Below, in pieces: positions 1 to 8,608 of a stretch of 64,000 nt of DNA (position 1 is its first letter; each line of letters begins with the position of its first letter). The position numbers and the translations under genes are program-made. The notes under the pieces were generated by a model. The model was given only the letters and a program-made list of their open reading frames with translations. It searched no databases and was not told the origin of the DNA. The stretch comes from Flavonifractor sp. AGMB03687 (GTDB lineage: Bacteria > Bacillota > Clostridia > Oscillospirales > Oscillospiraceae), in contig NZ_JADKZI010000008.1 of NCBI RefSeq assembly GCF_017811815.1, positions 62,001 to 126,000 of the forward strand, given 5' to 3'.

Positions 1-1774
1 GGGCAATGACCCGGATGCGGGGGATGATCTCCTTGACCTCCTCGTCGCTGAGCTCATTGAGCTGGCCGGAGGTGAGGGCCACGTCGTCCTCGGTCTTCAG
101 CAAGCCTGCGTCCCGGGCGATGGCCACGGCGGTCTCCAGCCGGTCGCCGGTGATCATGACTACCTGGATGCCCGCGTGCTGCACCGCCGCAATGGCCTCC
201 CGGGCCTCGGGGCGCACGTCGTCCCGGATGCCCACAAAGCCCACAATGACGGTGTCGTCGTTGATGCGGTTCTCGGTCATCTCCTGGTTGGAGTAGCCGA
301 AGGCCAGCACACGCATGGACTTGCTGGCCAGCTCGTCGATCTTGGCGTTGATCACGTCCATGGAGAGGGGCCGTTCCTCCCCGCTCATGCTCAGGTAGGT
401 GCGGGCACAGGCCAGCAGCCGCTCGGGGGCGCCCTTATAGAAAGTCTTACCCAGCTCGCCCAGATAGGCCTGGCTGAACTTGTTGGCGGAGTTGAAGCTC
501 TGGGCCTTGGACACGGTGCAGGAGTTCTCCAGGCTGTGGAAGGTCTCCGTGCCCAGGAACTTCATCAGGGCCTGGTCGGTGGCGTTGCCGCCGATGACGT
601 TCCCCTGGGCGTCAAACATGGACTGGGTGTTCTTACCGATGGCCAGGTCCACCAGGCCCTTGATCTTGCCGTGCTGGTTGATCTCGGTCAGAGGGATGGT
701 GATGCCGTCGGCGGTGAAGAACTCCACCACCTCCAGCCGGCCCTTGGTGATGGTGCCGGTCTTGTCGCTGAAGAGGATGTTGAGGGAACCGGCGGTCTCA
801 ATGCCCTCGGCCTTGCGGACCAGCACGTTGTGGTCCAGCATCTTGCTGGTGTTCTGCATCAGCACCAGGGAGATCATCAGGGGCAGGCCCTCGGGGACGG
901 CGCACACGATGATGACCACCGCCAGGGACACCGCCTCCACCAGGTCCTTGATGACCTGGGTGGCACCCAGGGCGAAGTAGGGGCCGAAGCCGCCGGCGGA
1001 CAGGATGTAGTAGCCGAAGTAGAGGGCGGCAATGACGATGGCGCCGATGTAGCCGAAGCGGGAGATCATGTTGGCCAGGTTGGCCAGCTTGACCTTCAGG
1101 GGGGAGTCGGGCTCGTCCTCCTGCATCTCCTCGGCCATTTTGCCCATCATGGTGGACAGGCCCACCTTCTGCACGTCCAGCACGCCCTCGCCGTCGAAGA
1201 GGACCGCGCCCCGGAACAGGGAGTGCTTGTCCACAAAGGTATCGCCGGTGATCTCATCGGCCAGCTTGTAGCTCTCGTCAGCAGCCACCTTGGGGCACTC
1301 CTCCGCCTCGCCGTTGAGGGCGGAGTTGTCCACCTTGATGCTGCCCCACACCAGAATGCCGTCGGCGGGGATCTTGTCGCCCGGCTGAAGGAGCACCTTG
1401 TCCCCCACCACCACGTCGTCCATGTCGATGACGGTGATGACGCCGTTGCGGTAGACCTTACACTGGTCCTTTTTGGTGCTGTCCTTCAGCTGGCGGTACT
1501 TGGTGTCGCTGGCCACGCCGGTCTTGGCGGACACGAAGGCCACGATCAGGATGGCCACGATGGTGCCGATGGGCTCATAGATGTCGGCATAGCCGAAGAT
1601 ACACATGACGATCATCAGCGCCGCGATGGCCAGCAGAATGCGGATCATGGGGTCCCCGAAGGTCTCCTTGAATTCCGCCCAGAAGGTGGTGGGTTCCGAA
1701 TCCGGGATTACGTTGCTGCCGTATTTCTGTCGGGATTCGAGAACTTCTTTGTCTGAAAGTCCGTTATAGTGCAT
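1..1774 (-). CDS. Ca2+-transporting P-type ATPase (C-terminus beyond window edge)
   Basis: Membrane pump that would export Ca2+ at the cost of ATP. The frame is open from ATG 1774 to the left edge, giving about 591 residues of a protein usually near 880. It shows two N-terminal membrane segments (about 44-84), the actuator loop with NGE near 154 in place of the usual TGE, the fourth-segment motif PEGL (294-297) typical of type II calcium pumps, and the phosphorylation site DKTGT with Asp337, followed by the nucleotide-binding domain. The end of the P domain and the last membrane segments lie outside. It is the last visible gene of the Ter operon, after three TerD genes; Ca2+ pumps are known companions of the Ca2+-binding TerD proteins. 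A long hairpin precedes it and may tune its expression. Ion specificity is inferred from PEGL and context. Confidence 0.9.
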   Translation of the reverse strand, partial: MHYNGLSDKEVLESRQKYGSNVIPDSEPTTFWAEFKETFGDPMIRILLAIAALMIVMCIFGYADIYEPIGTIVAILIVAFVSAKTGVASDTKYRQLKDSTKKDQCKVYRNGVITVIDMDDVVVGDKVLLQPGDKIPADGILVWGSIKVDNSALNGEAEECPKVAADESYKLADEITGDTFVDKHSLFRGAVLFDGEGVLDVQKVGLSTMMGKMAEEMQEDEPDSPLKVKLANLANMISRFGYIGAIVIAALYFGYYILSAGGFGPYFALGATQVIKDLVEAVSLAVVIIVCAVPEGLPLMISLVLMQNTSKMLDHNVLVRKAEGIETAGSLNILFSDKTGTITKGRLEVVEFFTADGITIPLTEINQHGKIKGLVDLAIGKNTQSMFDAQGNVIGGNATDQALMKFLGTETFHSLENSCTVSKAQSFNSANKFSQAYLGELGKTFYKGAPERLLACARTYLSMSGEERPLSMDVINAKIDELASKSMRVLAFGYSNQEMTENRINDDTVIVGFVGIRDDVRPEAREAIAAVQHAGIQVVMITGDRLETAVAIARDAGLLKTEDDVALTSGQLNELSDEEVKEIIPRIRVIA

Positions 1775-1793
1775 GTTTCTTTCTCCTATAGAC

Positions 1794-1836
1794 GCAGGAA
1801 AGAGAAGCAATGCAATGATTCGCTTCTCTTTCCTGC
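1794..1836 (-). promoter_or_regulatory. intercistronic hairpin between terD and the Ca2+ ATPase
   Basis: Perfect 15-bp inverted repeat (1794-1808 with 1822-1836, 13-nt loop) in the gap between the last TerD gene and the ATPase. No T-run follows it on the minus strand, so it looks like an mRNA-stability or processing hairpin, or a weak attenuator, rather than a full terminator. Confidence 0.6.
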
Positions 1837-1875
1837 TCATGCTTATCTTAGTCCGGGCTTCCCCCGGTCAGAGGC

Positions 1876-2481
1876 TCAGAAGTAGCGCTTGCACAGCTCA
1901 GGCAGGCCGGGATCGGTGGTGGCCTGTCCCACGGCGTTGAACTTCCACTCGCCGTTGTTGCGATACACCTCGCCGAAAATCATGGCGGTCATGCCGTCGT
2001 AGTTCTCGGAGAGGTTGTAGCGGCACAGCTCCTGGCCGTTGCGGCCGTCCACAATGCGGATGAAGGCGTTCTGGATCATGCCGAAGTCCTGGTGGCGCTG
2101 CACCGCCTGGTAGATGTTGACCACCATCACGATGCGGTTGTACTCGGCAGGCACCCGCTCCAGCTCGATCATGATCTGCTCGTCGTCGCCCTCGCCGGCG
2201 CCGGTCAGGTTGTCGCCCATGTGCATGACGGAGCCCGAGCGGTGCTTCAGGTTGCCGAAGTAGATCACATCCTTGCCGTCCACCAGTTTTCCGTCCTTCA
2301 GCATAAGGGCGGACGCGTCACAGTCGATGGCCTGGGGCTTGGCGGCGAACAGTCCGCCGAAGAGGCCGCCCTTGGAGCGCTGGGCCTCGTCCCAGCCCAG
2401 TCCCACGATCACTTTGTTCAGGCCCTCGCGGCTCTCCTTGGTCAGGCTGACCTTCTGGCCTTTCTGCAAGCTGACAGACAT
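1876..2481 (-). CDS. TerD-family Ca2+-binding stress protein (divergent paralogue, 201 aa)
   Basis: TerD-domain protein, third in the tandem array. TerD proteins are cytoplasmic Ca2+-binding beta-sandwich proteins linked to tellurite, oxidative, antibiotic and phage resistance; their molecular role is unsettled. This copy keeps the [15 protein letters not shown] core and the closing NNGEWKFNA segment, but the first metal motif (DLDA in the other copies) reads DCDA and is preceded by a Gly/Phe-rich insertion (GGLFGGLF) replacing the usual spacing. It is the most divergent of the three. Start ATG 2481 follows a strong AAGGAGG site. The gap to the previous TerD gene is 53 nt, consistent with one operon. 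Confidence 0.92.
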   Translation of the reverse strand: MSVSLQKGQKVSLTKESREGLNKVIVGLGWDEAQRSKGGLFGGLFAAKPQAIDCDASALMLKDGKLVDGKDVIYFGNLKHRSGSVMHMGDNLTGAGEGDDEQIMIELERVPAEYNRIVMVVNIYQAVQRHQDFGMIQNAFIRIVDGRNGQELCRYNLSENYDGMTAMIFGEVYRNNGEWKFNAVGQATTDPGLPELCKRYF

Positions 2482-2534
2482 CGTCTTTTACCTCCTTATG
2501 TAATTCCCGCCGTTGGGCGTCCAGGTTTTTTGAT

Positions 2535-3116
2535 TTACTCCACGTCGATGCCGTAGTTGGCGCACAGGGCCGCCAGGCCGCCCTGGTAGCCGCTGCCGAT
2601 GGCGTTGAACTTCCACTCGCCGTTGTTCTTGTAGAGCTCGCCGAAGACTGCCGCCGTCTCAATGGAGAAGTCCTCACCCAGGTCGTAGCGCAGCAGCTCC
2701 TGGCCGTTGGTCTCGTCATGGATGCGGATGAAGGCGTTGTTCACCTGGCCGAAATTCTGCCGGCGCTCCTCCGCCTCATAGATGGTGACGGTGAAGGCCA
2801 CACGGGAGACGTTGGCGGGCACCCGGGTCAGATCCACCTTGATCTGCTCGTCGTCGCCCTCGCCCACGCCGGTGAGGTTGTCGCCCAGATGCTCCACCGC
2901 GCCGGAGGGGTCCTTCAGGTTGCCGTAGAACACGAAGTCCTCGCTGCGGCTGGTCTTGCCGTTGTCCCCCAGCAGGAAGGCGGCGGCGTCCAGGTCAAAG
3001 GCTCCGCCGGTATCAAAGGCGTTGACGTCCCAGCCCAGGCCTACCACCACGCGGGAGAGACCGGGATTATCCTTGGTAAGGCTGACCTTCTGGCCCTTTT
3101 TCAGACTGACAGGCAT
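2535..3116 (-). CDS. terD: TerD-family Ca2+-binding stress protein
   Basis: 193-residue TerD paralogue with both signature regions: FDLDAAAF near residue 41, whose acidic residues bind Ca2+ in studied homologues, and [15 protein letters not shown] near 80-94. It is very close in sequence and length to the next gene upstream (start 3715), which suggests tandem duplication. ATG 3116 is preceded by an AAGGAGG ribosome site, and only 17 nt separate it from the upstream TerD gene. Assignment to the family is clear; which TerD/TerE subgroup it belongs to cannot be told from sequence alone. Confidence 0.95.
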   Translation of the reverse strand: MPVSLKKGQKVSLTKDNPGLSRVVVGLGWDVNAFDTGGAFDLDAAAFLLGDNGKTSRSEDFVFYGNLKDPSGAVEHLGDNLTGVGEGDDEQIKVDLTRVPANVSRVAFTVTIYEAEERRQNFGQVNNAFIRIHDETNGQELLRYDLGEDFSIETAAVFGELYKNNGEWKFNAIGSGYQGGLAALCANYGIDVE

Positions 3117-3133
3117 AGCTTATTTCCTCCTTA

Positions 3134-3715
3134 TTACGCAACTTCGATGCCGTAGTGGCCGCACAGGGCCGCCAGGCCGCCCTGGAAGCCGCTGCCGATG
3201 GCATTGAACTTCCACTCGCCGTTGTGGCGGTACAGCTCGCCCACCACGATGGCGGTCTCGATGGAGAAGTCCTCGCCCAGGTCGTAGCGGATCAGGTCGG
3301 CGCCGCTCACCAGGTCCTGGATGTGGATGTAGGCGTTGGAGACCTGGCCGAAATTCTGGTTGCGGGTCTCGGCGTCATAGATGGTCACCGTGAAGGCGAT
3401 GCGCTCCACGTTGGCAGGCACCTTGGACAGGTCCACCACGATCTGCTCGTCATCGCCGTCGCCCTCGCCGGTGAGGTTGTCGCCCATGTGCTTGACGGAG
3501 CCGCTGACGTGCTCCAGGTTGCCGTAGAACACAAACTCCTTCTCGGTGGGGCACTTGCCGGCGGCATTGGTCATAAACGCGGCGGCATCCAGGTCGAAGG
3601 CCGCGCCGGAGTCATAGGCGTTGACGTCCCAGCCCAGGCCTACCACGATCTTGGTCAGTCCGGGATTCCCCTTGGTCAGGTCTACTTTTTGTCCCTTAGT
3701 CAGATTGATGGGCAT
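3134..3715 (-). CDS. terD: TerD-family Ca2+-binding stress protein
   Basis: First TerD gene of the array, 193 residues, with FDLDAAAF (40-47) and [15 protein letters not shown] (78-92), the two acidic loops that form the Ca2+ sites in TerD structures. The start ATG 3715 has an AGGAGG site 9 nt upstream. It follows the TelA gene by 30 nt in the same operon. Three slightly different TerD proteins from one transcript may form mixed assemblies; that is an inference. Confidence 0.95.
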   Translation of the reverse strand: MPINLTKGQKVDLTKGNPGLTKIVVGLGWDVNAYDSGAAFDLDAAAFMTNAAGKCPTEKEFVFYGNLEHVSGSVKHMGDNLTGEGDGDDEQIVVDLSKVPANVERIAFTVTIYDAETRNQNFGQVSNAYIHIQDLVSGADLIRYDLGEDFSIETAIVVGELYRHNGEWKFNAIGSGFQGGLAALCGHYGIEVA

Positions 3716-3745
3716 AACTGTGAACCTCCTCTTTTTGAATGGTGG

Positions 3746-4900
3746 TTATTTCCGGTCGGGCATGCTGTATCGGGCATTGAAATCGGACTTGATGGTCTCC
3801 AGACGCTTCTGGTCCTCAATGCGCTGCTTGCGGGCGTTCTCCTGGATCTGCCGGGTCTCATCGATGCCGGAGACGATGGTCTGCCAGGTCCGCTCCAGGG
3901 TCTCGATTTTGATAGAGCTGCCGGAGGCCAGCCGGGCGGTCATCTTGGACTGCTCGGCGGTGTTCTGGGCGTTGCGCAGCAGCATCTCGTTGGTGCGCTC
4001 GTCCAGGGCAGACATGGCCTCGGCCTGGATGCGCTGGCGCTTGAGCATGATGGCCTGGGTCAGGGCCTGCTTGAACACGGGCAGGGTGATGATAAAGGCG
4101 GAGTTGATCTTGCGCACCAGGTTCATGTTGCTGAACTGCATGGTCTTGATCATGGGGATGGCCTGCATGGCCACATTCTCCGCCGTCCGCAGATCCTGGG
4201 TGCGCTGCTCCAGCATCATCAGGGCCTGGTTCAGGGTGGTCAGCTCAAACTGGATGGAGTTGTCGCCGGTGGCCTCCATGTCGGCCTGGCGCTGGGCGAT
4301 ATAGGCCTCCAGCTCCCGGCAGCCCTGCTCACCGGCCAGGATGTACTTCACCAGCTCGTGATAGTAGTTCACGTTGGCCTGGAACATCTCCTCCAGCTTC
4401 CGGTTGGACTGCTTGATCTCGGTCTCGTACTGCTTGAGCTGGACGTAGATCTTGTCCACTTCCTCGCCCATGGTGTGGTACTTGGCCAGAATCTTGTCCA
4501 GCTGCTTGCGCAGGTTGCCGAAGAGCTTGCCGAAGAAGCCGGGGTTCTCCTTGATCTCCTCGATGTCGAACTTGTCCATGATCTTGGCCAGGGTGACCAG
4601 CATGGCGCTGGACTCGTCCAGCTGGGACATGTTCATGCTGTTGAGCACCACATCGGAGCACTTGGAGATCTCCTCCGCCGCACCGGCGCCGAAGGAGACG
4701 ATGGTCTCCAGGTTGTATACCTCGATCTGGCTGGCCAGCCGGTCCACCTCCGGGGAGTTGGTCAGGCTCTGGTTCATCTGCTGACGGTCGGCCACAATGT
4801 CATACTGCTGGTAGTTCTCCTGCTCCGCGGGCAGAGTCGCACCCTGCTGGTTCTGGACCGGGGCGGGGCTGGCGTCAGGTCGTGTAAAATCCAATCCCAT
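3746..4900 (-). CDS. telA: toxic anion resistance protein, TelA family
   Basis: 384-residue TelA/KlaA-like protein, a family found with Ter proteins and named for tellurite resistance; its biochemical activity is unknown. The sequence is mostly helical and rich in charged residues, with a long central stretch (about 130-300) likely to form coiled coils, including the conserved segments KLFGNLRKQLDKIL and NMNLVRKINSAFIITLPVF. No signal peptide or membrane segment. ATG 4900 has an AAGGAG site that overlaps the stop region of the YceG-like gene 3 nt upstream, so the two are probably translated together. Confidence 0.93.
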   Translation of the reverse strand: MGLDFTRPDASPAPVQNQQGATLPAEQENYQQYDIVADRQQMNQSLTNSPEVDRLASQIEVYNLETIVSFGAGAAEEISKCSDVVLNSMNMSQLDESSAMLVTLAKIMDKFDIEEIKENPGFFGKLFGNLRKQLDKILAKYHTMGEEVDKIYVQLKQYETEIKQSNRKLEEMFQANVNYYHELVKYILAGEQGCRELEAYIAQRQADMEATGDNSIQFELTTLNQALMMLEQRTQDLRTAENVAMQAIPMIKTMQFSNMNLVRKINSAFIITLPVFKQALTQAIMLKRQRIQAEAMSALDERTNEMLLRNAQNTAEQSKMTARLASGSSIKIETLERTWQTIVSGIDETRQIQENARKQRIEDQKRLETIKSDFNARYSMPDRK

Positions 4901-4903
4901 CTT

Positions 4904-7174
4904 CTAAATGCTCCTTCCGAATAGTTTTCTAATGGAACTCAAGCCACCTTCCTGGAGAGTACGGAAGTCGGGCACCGAAAGGTCGTACAGATACTCTCCG
5001 GTCTGAAGCTCGTTGACGTACCCCTGGGGGAAATATTTCTCCACACACTGGTAGCCGGTGGGCACGAAAAAGACGATGTCGAAGCCCACCAGGTTGAGAA
5101 AGGCCACCAGAATGCTGTCCTCCTGTGAGAGGATCTTCTCCGTGGTGTTGATCAGGATCAGTTTGGGATTCTTTTTGGTGAAGTCAAACTTCTGGATGCT
5201 GCGCAGTAGGTCCTTGCTCAGGTTGAGCACCGTGGCCAGCACGGTGTACTCCGTGCCGTTTTCATAGGTGCCGGCAATGATCCGCTGGTCCAGCATCAGC
5301 TGCAGTTTGTCCAGCAGGTGCTCCTGCATCTCGGGCCGCAGGATGCTGTATGGATAGGCCTTGTGGGCCTTGATCTTGTTCTTCAAAACCCGTCCGTGCT
5401 GCAAAAACTGGGTGACGAAGGGCTTGATGGGGTTGGCGTCCAGCCCCGTCAGCCAGGGCAGGCCCCGCACCACCGTGGTGTCCGGGGTGATGAGCTTCTT
5501 CAGCTCCTGCCAGTAGGGGCCGGTCTGCCCATCCTTCACGCCGCACACCTTGGCCAGCAGCACTGGGATGGTGACGGTATCGTTGAGCACCGTGAAGCTG
5601 GGGCGGTACTTGACCTCCTGGTCCCACAGCAGGGCGATCTCCTCGTACATGGTGCGCAGGGTCACGGTCTCGGCCCGCTGGTACTGCTGATTGCGGAACA
5701 TGCCGCTGTCCTGGTACATGAGGGTGTCCAGGTCCCGCTCGGCCTGGTAGGCCGCTGTGCTCACCCGCACCTGGGAGGGCTCCACCGGGAAGCGCTCCAT
5801 AGGCAGGGAGTCCTCAAACTCCAGGGTCAGCAGGGCGGGGTCGCTGAGGGTGCAGCCCTCGTTCCGGTTGGGGATGATCACCACCACATCCACCGGCAGC
5901 CGGGCCAAAAACCGCAGGAACAGGGCCTCGTTGGCGGTGGCGCACTTGCCGAAGAGAAGGAAGACGGACACCTCGGGCATCTTCCACCGGCCGAACAGCT
6001 CCTTCTGGTAGCGTCTGAGCCACACCAGCAGGTACACCGCCCGGTTGGTCAGCCGGGAGAGGGAGCCGTCACAGTGTTTGGACTCCTCCAGGATCAGGTC
6101 TACAAAGGCCTTGACCATAAGCCGCTGGAGGTCGGCGCTCTCCGGGTACTGGATGTTGGGCACCAGACCCGCCGCCAGCTGGTCCACGTTCTGGTAGTTC
6201 TGCCGCCGGATGGCGGAGATCTCCTCCGGCGTGGGGGCGGGAATGCCGCCGTTGAGCAGACACAGATGCCGTCCCTCGCTCTTGAGCTGCTGGTAGAAGG
6301 CAAACAGGTCGTTGGAGAAGAGCAGCTTGTCCTCCACGCCGTGCTGGAAGAGGAAGGCGTTGTAGAAGAAGCGGCTGTCCGTCCCCCGGTCCCGGAAGGG
6401 GGTGCGCACCTCCCCCAGCTCCGGCTTTTTCATCCAGGCATTGGTGCAGTTGGTCACGGCGGGAGGCGTGCCGTAGAGCCGCTGGCGGTTGGCCTGCTTC
6501 ATCAGTTCCTGCTGGAGCCATTTCAGGTTAAAATGCTCCGGGAAAGGCGTCATATCGGGGGTCTGCCAGAGGGTGGTCCAGGCCGACTGGCTGTCCAGCT
6601 GCAGGTAGGGGCCATCCCCCGCCCGCTCCAGCAGCACGATGTCGGCCCCGGCCCGGGAGAGCACCAGCAGCAGCTGTAACTCGTAGTGGCTCACCGAGCC
6701 GTCATAGAGGATCTTGGGCAGGGTCTCGCTGCCCAGCTGGTTCACGATGCGCTCAAACTTGTAGTAGAGCCAGCACATGTATTTGATGTATGCATTGCGC
6801 AGCATATTTTCGTTCTTGCCGCTGCGCTGCATATCCTGTAGCGTAGAATAAATGGCGGACACTACGGTCTCCCGCTGTCCCTGGGACATCCGGGGCAGCC
6901 ACTTTCCAAGCCGCTGGTCCAGAAAGGCGGGGTCCATCTGGAACTGGGCGCCCATCATCTCGGAGAAATAGGCCAGCTGGTTGGTGTCCGGGTTGGGAAT
7001 CCTGCCGTCGATGATGACGCCGTTGCGCCGGGCGGCCTCATAATACTGCTTGACAAAGGTCTCGATCTCCGGGCTGTACCCTGCAATGCGGCAGAAGTAC
7101 ACCCCCTTTTCCCGGCGGCCGGACAGGGGAAGGAAGAAGTCATTCAGTTGTCCCGGCTCAACACGTTTCAGCAT
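4904..7174 (-). CDS. YceG-like Ter-operon protein
   Basis: First gene of the Ter operon, about 756 residues, related to Bacillus YceG (the usual partner of TelA in Firmicutes ter clusters; function unknown). Recognisable stretches are the N-terminal GVYFCRIAGYSPEIE and the central KYMCWLYYKFERIVNQLG and LQLLLVLSRAGADIVLLE, plus a Rossmann-like closing part (DIVFFVPTGYQCVEKYF). Two starts compete: TTG 7192, which has no ribosome site and lies only about 15 nt from the predicted transcript start, and ATG 7174, 9 nt after GGGGAAG. I prefer the ATG. It is longer than YceG of Bacillus (near 540), so extra domains may be present. Confidence 0.85.
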   Translation of the reverse strand: MLKRVEPGQLNDFFLPLSGRREKGVYFCRIAGYSPEIETFVKQYYEAARRNGVIIDGRIPNPDTNQLAYFSEMMGAQFQMDPAFLDQRLGKWLPRMSQGQRETVVSAIYSTLQDMQRSGKNENMLRNAYIKYMCWLYYKFERIVNQLGSETLPKILYDGSVSHYELQLLLVLSRAGADIVLLERAGDGPYLQLDSQSAWTTLWQTPDMTPFPEHFNLKWLQQELMKQANRQRLYGTPPAVTNCTNAWMKKPELGEVRTPFRDRGTDSRFFYNAFLFQHGVEDKLLFSNDLFAFYQQLKSEGRHLCLLNGGIPAPTPEEISAIRRQNYQNVDQLAAGLVPNIQYPESADLQRLMVKAFVDLILEESKHCDGSLSRLTNRAVYLLVWLRRYQKELFGRWKMPEVSVFLLFGKCATANEALFLRFLARLPVDVVVIIPNRNEGCTLSDPALLTLEFEDSLPMERFPVEPSQVRVSTAAYQAERDLDTLMYQDSGMFRNQQYQRAETVTLRTMYEEIALLWDQEVKYRPSFTVLNDTVTIPVLLAKVCGVKDGQTGPYWQELKKLITPDTTVVRGLPWLTGLDANPIKPFVTQFLQHGRVLKNKIKAHKAYPYSILRPEMQEHLLDKLQLMLDQRIIAGTYENGTEYTVLATVLNLSKDLLRSIQKFDFTKKNPKLILINTTEKILSQEDSILVAFLNLVGFDIVFFVPTGYQCVEKYFPQGYVNELQTGEYLYDLSVPDFRTLQEGGLSSIRKLFGRSI

Positions 7175-7213
7175 CACGGCAAACTTCCCCAACCATTTCT
7201 TAAAATATGTTAT

Positions 7214-7241
7214 ATTATAGCATCTTCCTGATATTTTTCAA
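7214..7241 (-). promoter_or_regulatory. sigma-A promoter of the Ter operon
   Basis: On the minus strand TTGAAA (7236-7241), 16-bp spacer and a perfect TATAAT (7214-7219) with an extended TG element just upstream. Transcription would start near 7207, giving a leader of about 33 nt to ATG 7174. Confidence 0.8.
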
Positions 7242-7334
7242 CAGGCATGCCCTAGGATTTCTGTCAGGATTTGGTGACAGAATCCAAAAGCCCTGGAAGG
7301 ACTGCCCATTTCCTTTCGGCGGAATTTGTGGTAA

Positions 7335-7535
7335 AATAAGCGCAAGTGCCGCAGATGTGCGGCTGCGCGTTTTACGTGCCAGCCCTTTGCAATGCAAAGG
7401 GCTGGTTGCGCTTATTACACCATGACCAAGCCGGCAAAGCCGGCTTCCGCCGGATATCCGGCGGCCAAGCGGCGAAGCCGCTTGATGTCATGGTATAATG
7501 TACAGGCTTGCCTGTTCCCCTGCCGCCGGCAGGGG
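7335..7535. repeat. tandem pair of four-stem palindromic (cloverleaf-like) structures plus two hairpins
   Basis: Fills most of the 390-bp gap between the Ter operon and the CitE-like gene; no ORF is plausible. Unit 1: closing stem 7335-7345/7406-7416 (11 bp) around three hairpins, 7348-7363 (6 bp), 7365-7379 (6 bp with one G-T) and 7379-7405 (13 bp, 1-nt centre). Unit 2: closing stem 7414-7426/7487-7499 (13 positions, one mismatch) around 7428-7446 (8 bp), 7447-7464 (perfect 18-bp palindrome, no loop) and 7467-7483 (7 bp). Two more hairpins follow at 7502-7515 and 7517-7535. The loopless palindrome argues for a DNA-level role or origin. A second, sequence-unrelated pair with the same plan is at 50943-51202. 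Confidence 0.85.
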
Positions 7536-7564
7536 TGATTATGCTGCACAAAAGAGGGATATCA

Positions 7565-8530
7565 ATGGTTCCACCCATCAGTGGTTACGACGTGGGCGCC
7601 CTGCTGTACTGCCCGGCCAACGCCCACCAGAGCATTGCCGACGCCCTGCGGGACGAGCGGTACCCCAAGCCCTTCTCCCTGGCCTTCTGTCTGGAGGACA
7701 CGGTGGCGGAGGGAGCGGTGGAGGAAGCCGAGGAGGCGCTCTTCCGCACCTTGGAGCAGATCAGCCGCTGCCACGCCCAGCAGGAGTTCTACCTCCCCCT
7801 GATCTTCATTCGGGTGCGCAGCCCCCAACAGCTGAAAAAGCTGGCGGAGCGCTACAGCCCCTTTATCTCTGTCCTGCGGGGCTTCATTCTGCCCAAGTTC
7901 TTTGTAGACAACTGTGATGCCTACATCCAGGCCATCCAGGAGATCTCTCTCCGGTGGCCGGAGTACCGGTATATGCCCATCTTTGAGGCCGCCGCCATGA
8001 TCGACCTGTCCACCCGCTATCAGAACCTGGTCCGGGTAAAAGAAAAACTGGAGGCGGTGTCCGACCGCATCCTCAACATCCGGGTGGGGGGCAACGACCT
8101 GTCCCACGCCTTCGGCCTGCGCAGATCGGTCCACGACACCATCTACGACGTCCGGCCGGTGGCCCACCTGCTTATCGACATCGTCACCACCTTTGCCACG
8201 CAGTATGTGGTCTCCGGCCCGGTGTGGGAGTACTTCGCCGGGGAGGGCTGGGACACCGGCCTGCGGCGGGAGCTGGCCCAGGACCTGCTCAGCGGCTTTG
8301 TGGGAAAGACGGTGATCCACCCCAACCAGATCCCGGTGGTCAACGACATGCTAAAGGTCTCCCGCCGGGATTACCAGGACGCCTGCCACATCCTGGGCTG
8401 GGATCAGGACGCCGGCCTGCTGGTCTCCGCCAGCCCCGACGCCACCCGGATGGACGAGGTCAAGACCCACTCCAACTGGGCCAACCGCATCCTGCATCTG
8501 GCCAAGGCCTACGGCATCCGGGAGGAATGA
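7565..8530 (+). CDS. CitE-like HpcH/HpaI-family C-C bond lyase, Ter-associated
   Basis: 321-residue TIM-barrel protein of the HpcH/HpaI aldolase/citrate lyase beta group. These enzymes cleave or form C-C bonds in acyl-CoA or keto-acid substrates using a divalent metal. Supporting segments are YCPAN near the N-terminus, LAFCLEDTV (acidic residues for the metal), GFILPK, NIRVGGNDLSHAFGLRR and GKTVIHPNQI near the C-terminus. A lyase of this superfamily is one of the enzymes known to accompany ter clusters, and here it is divergent from one. The start ATG 7565 follows AGAGGG at 6 nt; upstream in-frame TTG 7508 and ATG 7541 lie in or after the palindromic region and lack good ribosome sites. Substrate unknown. 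Confidence 0.85.
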   Translation: MVPPISGYDVGALLYCPANAHQSIADALRDERYPKPFSLAFCLEDTVAEGAVEEAEEALFRTLEQISRCHAQQEFYLPLIFIRVRSPQQLKKLAERYSPFISVLRGFILPKFFVDNCDAYIQAIQEISLRWPEYRYMPIFEAAAMIDLSTRYQNLVRVKEKLEAVSDRILNIRVGGNDLSHAFGLRRSVHDTIYDVRPVAHLLIDIVTTFATQYVVSGPVWEYFAGEGWDTGLRRELAQDLLSGFVGKTVIHPNQIPVVNDMLKVSRRDYQDACHILGWDQDAGLLVSASPDATRMDEVKTHSNWANRILHLAKAYGIREE

Positions 8531-8551
8531 GTTCTTCCCCCTTTTGCATGC

Positions 8552-8589
8552 AAAAATGCCCAACTCCGATTTGGAGTTGGGCATTTTTT
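8552..8589. terminator. bidirectional rho-independent terminator
   Basis: Perfect 16-bp stem (8552-8567 with 8573-8588), 5-nt loop, A-run before and T-run after. It ends the CitE-like gene on the plus strand and the recJ-to-queG-like run on the minus strand. A small TTTTGCATGCAAAA palindrome abuts it on the left. Confidence 0.95.
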
Positions 8590-8608
8590 GTTATGACTGT
8601 TTGGAGGC

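Noticed and set aside
176-1756. 526-codon plus-strand open frame
   Set aside because: Antisense to the Ca2+ ATPase; His/Gly/Val-rich translation typical of a shadow frame in GC-rich DNA, while the minus-strand frame has DKTGT and PEGL.
7414-7499. Cloverleaf taken for a tRNA
   Set aside because: No acceptor CCA, anticodon arm or T-loop sequence; one arm is a loopless 18-bp palindrome.
7482-7499. Promoter at TATAAT (7494-7499) for the CitE-like gene
   Set aside because: No -35 box at 16-18 bp; the TATAAT is part of a closing stem.
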